Assembly (NCBI GenBank): GCA_030625925.1
Contig: DAOUPY010000130.1
Span: forward strand, 1-5,470
Source: Fusobacteriaceae bacterium
Lineage (GTDB): Bacteria > Fusobacteriota > Fusobacteriia > Fusobacteriales > Fusobacteriaceae
Length of the DNA stretch: 5,470 nt
Direction: 5' to 3'
Position numbers and translations under genes: made by a program
Shown: positions 1-5,248 of the stretch, in pieces
How the letters are laid out: each line of letters starts with the position of its first letter
Numbering within the stretch: the stretch's first letter is position 1
The notes under the pieces: model-generated
What the model saw: only the letters and a program-made list of their open reading frames with translations
Told to the model about the DNA's origin: nothing
The model's database searches: none

Positions 1-606
1 AAATTCTACAATTAATCTAGCCGGAAGAGCATCTAAACCTTCTATTTTTGATGGAAAACAATAGACTTTAAATCCATTGGTAGGAATTTTATCTAGATTA
101 CATAGATTTTCAATAGCATATTTTTTAGCTTTGCCTAATAATTTATCTATAGTTCCATGATTTTTGTTTTTGCCAATACCAAGAGCATCAATTCCAACCA
201 TATTTATGTTTAAATCGATTAATTTTTGTACAAGTTCCATGGATATTTCTGGATGGTCTGCATATCTATCTTCCATCAAATATTTGCTCCAATTAGTTTG
301 AAAAAAAATAAATTCCCCACCTTTTATAAGGGAAAGATCAACATCTTTTATCTCAATGGGTCTATCAATGATATTGGAAACATCATATTTAACTCCTTTT
401 CCAATTAGTCTCTCTAAAGGGATCTCTACTCCAACTCCCATTACATCAATATGAGTTCCCATATTGTGAGTGGCAATACTATATTCAATAGTTTTATATT
501 CTGACTTTGTTCCTTCATTACAAACAATTTCTTTTACACTAAGAGCAGGTGATCCGGTCCTGTATATTTTTCCTATTTTAGTTTCTTGAGTTATATCAAT
601 AAGCAT
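1..606 (-). CDS. Cyclase / kynurenine formamidase family protein (3' end off the window)
   Basis: This frame is open for 202 codons to the window edge. Family members usually have about 205-220 residues, so only a few C-terminal residues should be missing. Family hallmarks seen are an N-terminal LIDIT, the GTHID core at residues 50-54, PLERLIG at 63-69, a hydrophobic strand ending FFQTNWSKY near 100-109, MVGIDALGIG at 136-145, His150, IENLCNLDKIP at 165-175 and LPARLIVEF at the end. Known members are metal-dependent hydrolases acting on cyclic or N-formyl amides (kynurenine formamidase, isatin hydrolase) or polyketide-type cyclases; the substrate here cannot be told. The usual HxGTHxDxPxH metal motif is altered: Asn48 replaces the first His (His47 sits beside it), and no PxH follows Asp54. 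The ATG at 606 is chosen because GGAGGGA (617-611) lies 4 bases upstream. The gene has its own promoter and follows the hydrogenase operon terminator, so it is probably a separate unit. Confidence 0.85.
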   Translation of the reverse strand, partial: MLIDITQETKIGKIYRTGSPALSVKEIVCNEGTKSEYKTIEYSIATHNMGTHIDVMGVGVEIPLERLIGKGVKYDVSNIIDRPIEIKDVDLSLIKGGEFIFFQTNWSKYLMEDRYADHPEISMELVQKLIDLNINMVGIDALGIGKNKNHGTIDKLLGKAKKYAIENLCNLDKIPTNGFKVYCFPSKIEGLDALPARLIVEF

Positions 607-640
607 AAGTTCCCTCCATTTCATAAAAATCATTTCATAA

Positions 641-649
641 ATTATATCA
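641..649 (-). promoter_or_regulatory. Extended -10 promoter of the cyclase-family gene
   Basis: On the minus strand this reads TGATATAAT, a perfect extended -10 (TGnTATAAT). No good -35 lies at 16-18 bases; TTGAAA at 666-661 is only 14 bases away. The predicted start near 634 gives a leader of about 28 nt before the ATG at 606, with the ribosome binding site inside it. It lies between the hydrogenase terminator and the gene, where a new promoter is expected. This is a sequence prediction only. Confidence 0.6.
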
Positions 650-652
650 TAA

Positions 653-669
653 TTTTTGAATTTCAAAAA
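653..669. repeat. Perfect 8-bp inverted repeat (possible operator)
   Basis: The sequence TTTTTGAATTTCAAAAA is a perfect inverted repeat: arms TTTTTGAA and TTCAAAAA around one central base. It begins 3 bases upstream of the extended -10 of the cyclase-family gene and covers the -35 position. A repressor bound here would block RNA polymerase. AT-rich DNA produces such repeats by chance, so a regulatory role is only inferred. Confidence 0.4.
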
Positions 670-684
670 TAATATTTGTTATTA

Positions 685-734
685 AAAATAAGGACGCGGC
701 ACCCCAGCTCTAGGAAATACCGCATCCTTATTTT
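685..734 (-). terminator. Rho-independent terminator of the hydCBA operon
   Basis: Arms 685-699 and 720-734 form a 15-bp stem around a 20-base loop. The pair 695/724 is C/A in a plus-strand transcript but a G-U wobble in a minus-strand transcript, so the hairpin is best formed by RNA from the hydrogenase operon. On that strand the GC-rich core (GGATGCGG with CCGCGTCC) is followed by TTATTTTTAATAA. It begins 25 bases beyond the hydA stop codon and separates the operon from the cyclase-family gene. Confidence 0.88.
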
Positions 735-759
735 ATTTGTATTATATCAAGTTGGGACC

Positions 760-2475
760 CTATAATTTCCTGCCCTTATATGTTGTATGTAAAAGAACGT
801 GTGCCTTATGCCCGTTAGGTTCTCCCAAGAATTCTTCGTACAATTTAATTATTGCAGGATTTTTATGGGAAGATCTATGTTCTTTACCACTGTCTATAGT
901 ATATAGAGCATCCATTCTTTTTTGTTTTGTCTCTTTAGTTTTTTCTATTGGCTGTCCTCCGCCACCGATACAACCTCCAGGACACCCCATTATTTCAACG
1001 AAGGTATAATCCGATTTCCCGGTTCTGATTTTTTCCATTACTTTTTTAGCATTTCCTAATCCATGAACAACTGCTACTTTGATTTCATTTCCGTTGATAT
1101 CCACGGAAGCTTCTTTTATTCCCTGCATTCCCCTTACTTCTTCAAATTCTAATTTTTCCAATTCTTGCTTAGTAAGTATTTCATATACACTTCTAAGAGC
1201 AGCTTCCATTACTCCGCCGCTGGCTCCAAATATTGCCCCTGCTCCCGATGCCATTCCAAATGGAGCATCAAATTCTTCTTCTTCGACATTTGCGAAATCT
1301 ATTCCCTGAGACTTTACTAATCGACCTAGTTCTCTAGTTGTTAATACGGCATCTACATCAGGGAACCCGTATGAGTTCATCTCTTTCCTGTTGGCTTCAA
1401 ATTTCTTTGCTGTACACGGCATGATTGAAACTGTAAAAATTTTAGATGGATGAATTCCTAATTTTTCTGCATAATAAGTCTTAGAAATCGCTCCAAACAT
1501 TTGCTGAGGAGACTTACATGTAGACAGATGTCCTAACAGGTCTTCTCCGTGACCTTCTATATAGTTTATCCATCCGGGACTGCATGATGTGATCATAGGT
1601 AATTTCCCGCCATTTGTGATTCTGTCGATCAATTCATAACCTTCCTCGATGATAGTTAGATCTGCTGAGAAATTGGTATCAAATACCTTTTCAAATCCTA
1701 TTCTTTTAAGACTAGATACTATCTGCCCTTCTGTGATAGTTCCAGGTTCTAAATTAAATAATTCTCCTACACTTACCCTTACTGCAGGTGCTATCTGAAC
1801 TATTACATGTAAATTTTTATCATCTATCGCAGTCAGCACTTCATCTATACTGGACTTTTCATAGAGTGCTCCAACTGGACATACCTTTATACACTGGCCG
1901 CAGAATACACATTCTGTTTCATGTAATTTTCTGTCAAATCTAGGTATAAATTCGTATTCTGCCCCTCTGTTGGCTGCAGCCAAAATATCTACACCCTGTA
2001 CTTCCCTGCAGACATCGGCACATCTTCCACATTTTATACATTTAGAATAATCTCTTACTATGGAACAATTAAAATCATCTATCTCATGAGCTTCTACTAT
2101 ATTTTCATCTAAACTATTATTTGAAATATTAAATCTTTCGCATAGATCCTGTAACTCACAGTTACCGTTTCTGTCACATTTCAAACAGTCCTGATTATGA
2201 TTTGCCAATATTAATTCCAATACACCTTTTTGAGTTTCTCTTACAAATTTTGTATTTGTTTTTATCTTCATTCCTTCTGATACTTTTGTAGAACAAGATG
2301 CAACTAATTTACCCCATTCATTTTCAACTAAACATATTCTACAGGTTCCTTTTACATCCTGGTCTGGATGATGGCACAGACTAGGTATTTTAATATGTAT
2401 TTTTCTTGCTGCCTCCAGTATTGTTGTTCCTGCTTCTACCTGAACTTCTTTATTATCTATAATAAGGTTTACCAC
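760..2475 (-). CDS. hydA: [FeFe] hydrogenase catalytic subunit HydA (NADH-dependent)
   Basis: This is the 571-residue catalytic subunit, which makes or splits H2 in the cytoplasm at the H-cluster. Domains in order: a ferredoxin-like [2Fe-2S] domain (Cys34, 45, 48, 61); a His-Cys [4Fe-4S] site (His93, Cys97, 100, 106); two [4Fe-4S] ferredoxin motifs (Cys146/149/152/156 and Cys189/192/195/199); the H-cluster domain with L1 TSCSPGW (296-302), L2 MPCTAKKFE (Cys354) and L3 MGCPGGCIGGGGQP (Cys498, Cys502); and a C-terminal small-subunit-like tail near 525-565. Length and layout match Clostridium pasteurianum CpI (574 residues, recalled). There is no extra C-terminal [2Fe-2S] domain like that of the longer Thermotoga HydA. 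L1 has Ser299 where CpI has the ligand Cys300. The proton-path residues Cys298, Glu278, Glu281, Ser318 and Arg285 are kept. The start is GTG with AGGAGGG (2490-2484) 8 bases upstream. It is the last gene of the operon. Confidence 0.96.
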   Translation of the reverse strand: MVNLIIDNKEVQVEAGTTILEAARKIHIKIPSLCHHPDQDVKGTCRICLVENEWGKLVASCSTKVSEGMKIKTNTKFVRETQKGVLELILANHNQDCLKCDRNGNCELQDLCERFNISNNSLDENIVEAHEIDDFNCSIVRDYSKCIKCGRCADVCREVQGVDILAAANRGAEYEFIPRFDRKLHETECVFCGQCIKVCPVGALYEKSSIDEVLTAIDDKNLHVIVQIAPAVRVSVGELFNLEPGTITEGQIVSSLKRIGFEKVFDTNFSADLTIIEEGYELIDRITNGGKLPMITSCSPGWINYIEGHGEDLLGHLSTCKSPQQMFGAISKTYYAEKLGIHPSKIFTVSIMPCTAKKFEANRKEMNSYGFPDVDAVLTTRELGRLVKSQGIDFANVEEEEFDAPFGMASGAGAIFGASGGVMEAALRSVYEILTKQELEKLEFEEVRGMQGIKEASVDINGNEIKVAVVHGLGNAKKVMEKIRTGKSDYTFVEIMGCPGGCIGGGGQPIEKTKETKQKRMDALYTIDSGKEHRSSHKNPAIIKLYEEFLGEPNGHKAHVLLHTTYKGRKL

Positions 2476-2514
2476 TTGTTAGACCCTCCTGGTTTATAAT
2501 TAATGGATGTAAAT

Positions 2515-3777
2515 TTATAATGCATTTTTCTCATCTATAGAACTACAGAGTTCCGGTGAAAAATACTTTATAGCTGTCAGCATGGCAGTTGAAGCTGTCT
2601 GCCCCAATCCGCAGAAAGATGCGTCTTTCATGATCTTAGAAATTTTTTCTATATTTTTTAAATCTTTAGTTGTTGCTGTTCCAACAGCCATTTTATTCAA
2701 TAGTTTTTTCATCTGTCTTTTTCCCTCTCTGCACGGAGTACACTTCCCGCAAGATTCATGGAAGAAGAAATAACTTACCGATTCTAAAAATTTAATAACA
2801 CTCTTAGTTTCATCGGTCACTAAAATAGCTCCAGATCCGATCCCGAACCCTTGAGCCTCCAGATCTTCATAGGTATATTTTGTATCGATATACTTTTTAG
2901 GCATGAGTGGTCCTGATACTCCGCCTAACTGAAGGAATTTAATATCTTTATCTCCTGTAATTCCACCTCCGATATCATATATTATTTCTCTCAGACTCAT
3001 TCCAAAAGGGATCTCATATGTACCTGGTTTTTTTACATTCCCGCAAAGACTGATCATCTTAGTTCCTATACTTTTTTCTGTCCCGTATTTTGCATAATTA
3101 GCAGCACCCATTTTTAAAACAGTTGCAACTATTGCTAGGGTCTCTACATTGTTAGACTGGGTTGGTTTTCCCAGGTACCCTGCAAGGCCGATTCTCGGCG
3201 GTTTCATTCTAGGCCTGCCTGCTTTACCTTCCATAGACTCTATCAAAGCAGATCCTTCACCGCATACATATGCACCGGCACCTGAAAATACCTTTATAGA
3301 AAAATCAAATCCTGTTCCTAGGATATTTTTTCCAAGATATCCATTTTCTTCGGCTAATTTTATAGCTTTTCTTATCTTATCATGTAAGAATTCATATTCT
3401 TCCCTTATATAGATAAAACCTTCCCTGGCTCCAAATGTATATCCAGAAATGGCTAATCCCTCTAATACCTTATAGGGATCTCTAAGCAACAACTCTCTGT
3501 CTTTAAAAGTTGCTGGTTCTCCCTCATCGGCATTACATAGGACATATTTTACATCAGCATGATTTTTTCTTCCGCCATTCCATTTTTTACCTGTAGGATA
3601 TCCTGCTCCTCCACGACCTCGTAATCCAGAGATGTTCAGTTCATCGATTATAAAATCTTTTCCTTTTTTCAAAGCGTTTTTTAATCCCTGGAATCCGCCG
3701 TTTTCAATATATTTATCGATCTGCTCCACCTTATATGTATTAAAGTTTTCAGTGATTACTTTCTGAGTTCTATTCAT
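2515..3777 (-). CDS. hydB: NADH-dependent hydrogenase flavoprotein subunit HydB (NuoF-like, short form)
   Basis: This 420-residue subunit binds NADH and FMN and passes electrons between NAD(H) and the iron-sulfur relay of HydA and HydC. Numbered from the ATG at 3777, it shows GLRGRGGAGYPTGKKW (51-66) and NADEGEPATFKDR (82-94) of the NuoF FMN/NADH fold, then YVCGEGSALIESMEG with RPR near 188-190. An SLBB-like segment follows (about 240-300), then the [4Fe-4S] site ESCGKCTPC with Cys343, 346, 349 and 389. Its length matches NuoF (about 420-450). It lacks both the N-terminal thioredoxin-like [2Fe-2S] domain and the C-terminal double [4Fe-4S] ferredoxin domain of the roughly 600-residue HydB of bifurcating hydrogenases. 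The reading frame extends three codons further to a GTG at 3786, but that GTG lies inside the Shine-Dalgarno sequence, so the ATG is preferred. It overlaps the hydC end by 8 bases, suggesting translational coupling. Confidence 0.94.
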   Translation of the reverse strand: MNRTQKVITENFNTYKVEQIDKYIENGGFQGLKNALKKGKDFIIDELNISGLRGRGGAGYPTGKKWNGGRKNHADVKYVLCNADEGEPATFKDRELLLRDPYKVLEGLAISGYTFGAREGFIYIREEYEFLHDKIRKAIKLAEENGYLGKNILGTGFDFSIKVFSGAGAYVCGEGSALIESMEGKAGRPRMKPPRIGLAGYLGKPTQSNNVETLAIVATVLKMGAANYAKYGTEKSIGTKMISLCGNVKKPGTYEIPFGMSLREIIYDIGGGITGDKDIKFLQLGGVSGPLMPKKYIDTKYTYEDLEAQGFGIGSGAILVTDETKSVIKFLESVSYFFFHESCGKCTPCREGKRQMKKLLNKMAVGTATTKDLKNIEKISKIMKDASFCGLGQTASTAMLTAIKYFSPELCSSIDEKNAL

Positions 3778-4249
3778 GGATATCACCTCTTAATTTATCT
3801 ACTATACTTCTTATCTTGCTTTCTGTTAAGTTTCCATAGACTACTTTATTGACCCTCATAGCCGGTGAAACGTCACAGGCACCAAAACAAGGTGTATATT
3901 CCAGTGTAAACATCTTATCTAGAGATGTCTCCCCTACTTGAATCCCAAGTTCATTTATCAGAGCATTTTCAATAGTTTCCTTTCCTGTTATCTCACAGAC
4001 TGTACTATTGCAAAGTTGTATAAAATATTTACCCTTAGGTTTGTCATTCAATGCAGAAAAGAATGTTATTACCTCATAGATCCTGGTTTTAGAAATTTTC
4101 ATTTCTGCTGCTACATATTTAGCCATCTCTTCGGAAATATATTTCTCCTCGTTAAGTTTTTGTACTTCCTGTAATATAGGTATTAAAGAAGTGTCTTTAT
4201 ACTCGTATTTTTTTAATATCTTGTTTACGTCACAAATATCTGCTGTCAC
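3770..4249 (-). CDS. hydC: NADH-dependent hydrogenase [2Fe-2S] subunit HydC (NuoE-like)
   Basis: This 159-residue protein is the small electron-transfer subunit of the trimeric hydrogenase and belongs to the NuoE / 24-kDa complex I family. An N-terminal helical part (about 8-65, with VAAEMKISKTRIYEVITFFSAL typical of the family) is followed by a thioredoxin-like [2Fe-2S] domain. The four ligands are Cys80 and Cys85 (CNSTVC) and Cys121 and Cys125 (CFGAC). Full NuoE-type length is present and nothing is missing. The start is GTG at 4249, with AAGGGGG (4262-4256) 6 bases upstream; no ATG offers a better site. It is the first gene of the operon, behind a leader of about 175 nt, and its stop overlaps the hydB start. 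With hydB and hydA it forms the standard HydABC set. Confidence 0.94.
   Translation of the reverse strand: MTADICDVNKILKKYEYKDTSLIPILQEVQKLNEEKYISEEMAKYVAAEMKISKTRIYEVITFFSALNDKPKGKYFIQLCNSTVCEITGKETIENALINELGIQVGETSLDKMFTLEYTPCFGACDVSPAMRVNKVVYGNLTESKIRSIVDKLRGDIHE
3782..3790 (-). promoter_or_regulatory. Ribosome binding site that fixes the hydB start
   Basis: The minus strand reads AGAGGTGAT, ending 4 bases before the ATG at 3777; GAGGTG itself ends 6 bases before it. The competing upstream GTG (3786-3784) is part of this same element and has no ribosome binding site of its own. The site lies within the last codons of hydC, so ribosomes finishing hydC are well placed to restart on hydB. 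Confidence 0.75.
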
Positions 4250-4281
4250 TTGCTGCCCCCTTGATTAAACTCTTTATTTAA

Positions 4282-4297
4282 TTATCTTATAAGATAA
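4282..4297. repeat. Perfect 16-bp palindrome upstream of hydC
   Basis: TTATCTTATAAGATAA is identical to its reverse complement over 16 bases. It lies 33 bases upstream of the hydC GTG, within the inferred leader. As RNA it would give only a weak AU hairpin, so a dimeric DNA-binding protein is the more natural reading if it is functional. I cannot assign it to a known regulator. Confidence 0.45.
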
Positions 4298-4369
4298 AAA
4301 TAATTTAAAATTGATAATTCGATCCATAAAATTATAAATACAAACCAAAATCTTTCTTTTTGTAATATA

Positions 4370-4403
4370 ATTGATCAATAAAAGTTAAAAATTGACATCA
4401 ATT
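4370..4403. repeat. Two TTGA/TCAA inverted repeats in the hydCBA leader
   Basis: ATTGATCAAT (4370-4379) is a perfect 10-bp palindrome. AATTGACATCAATT (4390-4403) has 6-bp arms around CA. Both are built from TTGA and TCAA half-sites, and their centres are 22 bases apart, close to two turns of the DNA helix. The spacings of 0 and 2 bases differ from the FNR consensus TTGAT-N4-ATCAA. They lie just downstream of the predicted transcription start, where a repressor could act. Confidence 0.3.
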
Positions 4404-4429
4404 AATTAAAATTTAATATATCTATCTTC

Positions 4430-4441
4430 TGTTATATAACA
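4430..4441. repeat. 12-bp palindrome overlapping the hydCBA -10 box
   Basis: TGTTATATAACA is a perfect palindrome that contains the whole -10 hexamer. A dimeric repressor here would directly occlude the promoter. The half-site TGTTA resembles that of the redox repressor Rex (TTGTTAA-N4-TTAACAA), but the half-sites are only 2 bases apart rather than 6, so it is not a standard Rex box. Confidence 0.35.
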
Positions 4442-4459
4442 TGAAAATAAATTTGTCAA
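4431..4459 (-). promoter_or_regulatory. Predicted sigma-70-type promoter of hydCBA
   Basis: The minus strand has TTGACA (4459-4454), a 17-base spacer and TATAAC (4436-4431). The -35 is a perfect consensus and the -10 has one mismatch. The predicted transcription start is near 4424. It is the best minus-strand promoter in the gap between the HAD terminator and hydC, and it is correctly oriented for the operon. Confidence 0.75.
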
Positions 4460-4538
4460 TTTTAATTTTGTTTTTTTACAAACTTTTTGTCCTATTTGTT
4501 GGTATAAATCATGGTTTTTTTAAGGTTATTTTTAGAGA

Positions 4539-4558
4539 ACGTGAATTTATACACACGT
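4539..4558. repeat. ACGTG-N10-CACGT inverted repeat upstream of the hydCBA promoter
   Basis: Five-base arms ACGTG (4539-4543) and CACGT (4554-4558) are separated by 10 bases. They are notable because they are the only GC-containing symmetric arms in this AT-rich gap. The element lies about 80 bases upstream of the -35 and downstream of the HAD gene terminator. It might be an activator site, or chance; I cannot name a regulator. Confidence 0.25.
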
Positions 4559-4583
4559 CAAATAAAAACCATTAAAATAAAAG

Positions 4584-4622
4584 GTCCTCCTATAACTAGA
4601 TAAATCTAGCCTGCAGGAGGAC
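4584..4622 (-). terminator. Rho-independent terminator after the HAD gene
   Basis: The outer stem pairs 4584-4591 (GTCCTCCT) with 4615-4622 (AGGAGGAC), 8 bp. An inner stem pairs CTAGAT (4596-4601) with ATCTAG (4604-4609), with a small internal loop between the two. On the minus strand the hairpin is followed by CTTTTATTTTAA, a T-rich tract. It begins 13 bases after the stop codon of the broken HAD gene and isolates that gene from the hydrogenase promoter. Confidence 0.82.
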
Positions 4623-4634
4623 TTTCATATAAAT

Positions 4635-5094
4635 TTAATTCTTTAAAATTTCCTTAAGTTCCATCAAATCAGAGATGGTGTAAGTTGGTTTTATTCCTGC
4701 ATCATTCAGATCCATAGCGGGATTAAACCAGCATGTGTCTATACCAAATTTTATTCCCCCCTGTATATCGGATGTCAGGCTATCCCCGACTATTAACACC
4801 TTACTCTTATGGGTGTAATTAATATCATTTAAAGCATGTTGAAATATTTCAGGATTTGGCTTAGATACACCAATCTCTTTAGAAACCACTATATCCTCAA
4901 AATATTCTGCAATAACGGATTTTTTTATTCTGTTGTCTTGAACTGCACTGAGACCATTCGTAATGATAGTTCTCATCGTACATAATCCCAAAATCAATAA
5001 TAGTATTTTCAAAAGCTTTTTTTTCAGCTTTTTTAAAATCGAATAAAGTTTCGTCAGCATCAAATATTATAATTTCGTATTTTATAATAATCAC
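4635..5094 (-). pseudogene. Broken HAD-family phosphatase (YjjG/YfnB-like), cap domain deleted and frame lost
   Basis: Intact relatives are cytoplasmic HAD hydrolases of about 225-235 residues that remove phosphate from nucleotides and related substrates. Here the first frame, from 5094, encodes the nucleophile motif FDADETLFDF (Asp12, Asp14) and continues as family-like sequence to about residue 42. The rest of the family sequence resumes in another frame from about 4970 to the stop at 4635: IITNG (motif II), VSKPNPEIF (motif III Lys), GDSLTSDIQGG (motif IV) and the C-terminus. The helical cap region expected between them, about 60 residues, is absent. The join is near 4968-4977. A deletion whose length is not a multiple of three explains both facts. 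The apparent start is GTG at 5094, but it lies inside GGGGTG, which looks like the ribosome binding site; an ATA stands where the ATG would be expected (5085-5083). Promoter and terminator still look intact. Confidence 0.85.
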
Positions 5095-5114
5095 CCCATA
5101 TAGTTATTTTTTTA

Positions 5115-5123
5115 ATTATAACA
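5115..5123 (-). promoter_or_regulatory. Extended -10 promoter of the HAD pseudogene
   Basis: The minus strand reads TGTTATAAT, a perfect extended -10. No clear -35 lies at 16-18 bases (TTTCAT at 17). The predicted transcription start near 5108 is only about 15 bases before the apparent GTG at 5094, giving a short leader. The promoter is preserved although the gene is broken. Confidence 0.5.
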
Positions 5124-5152
5124 TGGCAAGTATAACAATGAAAATTAGGGAC

Positions 5153-5198
5153 TCTCAGTTGACAATTATGGATAGATATTATATATATAGTACTGAGA
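5153..5198. repeat. 7-bp inverted repeat flanking the plus-strand promoter
   Basis: TCTCAGT (5153-5159) and ACTGAGA (5192-5198) are perfect inverted copies 32 bases apart. The left arm touches the -35 box and the right arm lies around the predicted transcription start, so the pair brackets the promoter of the DUF819 gene. This could be a paired operator; the arms are short and could be chance. Confidence 0.3.
5159..5187 (+). promoter_or_regulatory. Promoter of the DUF819 membrane protein gene
   Basis: TTGACA (5159-5164) is separated by 17 bases from TATATA (5182-5187), a perfect -35 with a fair -10 within an alternating AT tract. The predicted start near 5194 gives a leader of about 55 nt ending in the ribosome binding site AAGGAGG (5233-5239). 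Confidence 0.65.
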
Positions 5199-5248
5199 TT
5201 GTGCAATTTGTAACAAAAGGGAAAAAATATTAAAGGAGGAAAAGAATT

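Larger units (their letters stand above)
4250..4430 (-). promoter_or_regulatory. Long AT-rich 5' leader of the hydCBA operon
   Basis: If transcription starts near 4424, downstream of the promoter at 4431-4459, the mRNA carries about 175 untranslated nucleotides before the hydC GTG. I found no convincing open reading frame in the leader and no riboswitch class that I recognise. It contains three short perfect inverted repeats, listed separately, and the Shine-Dalgarno sequence at its end. A second TATAAT-like hexamer lies at 4336-4331 on the minus strand but has no acceptable -35. Confidence 0.5.

Noticed and set aside
226..408. Plus-strand open frame of 60 codons opposite the cyclase-family gene
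   Set aside because: The opposite strand encodes a recognisable family protein with promoter and ribosome binding site, so this frame is a shadow.
737..1309. Plus-strand open frames of 90 and 76 codons opposite hydA
   Set aside because: They lie antisense to strongly conserved hydrogenase sequence, have no ribosome binding site that I can see, and do not resemble any protein family. They are shadows of hydA.
2582..3412. Plus-strand open frames opposite hydB (63 and 87 codons)
   Set aside because: They are antisense to conserved NuoF motifs and have no start signals; frame shadows.
3784..3786. GTG as the start of hydB
   Set aside because: The GTG is part of the AGAGGTG ribosome binding site; the ATG at 3777 has correct spacing and gives the usual NuoF-like N-terminus.
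3938..4174. Plus-strand open frame of 78 codons opposite hydC
   Set aside because: It is antisense to a well-conserved NuoE-type protein, with no family resemblance.
4392..4422. Plus-strand promoter (TTGACA, then TATATC) inside the hydCBA leader
   Set aside because: The spacer is 19 bases and the -10 is poor. No plus-strand gene follows for more than 800 bases, and the TTGACA is part of a palindrome in AT-rich DNA.
4430..4441. Rex operator over the hydCBA -10 box
   Set aside because: The half-sites resemble Rex, but the spacing is 2 bases instead of 6. It is kept as an unassigned palindrome only.
4897..5063. The two overlapping HAD frames as two functional small proteins
   Set aside because: Each holds only part of one HAD domain, and family similarity passes from one frame to the other at a single join. 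The N-terminal part of the second frame (4971-5063) is low-complexity out-of-frame sequence.
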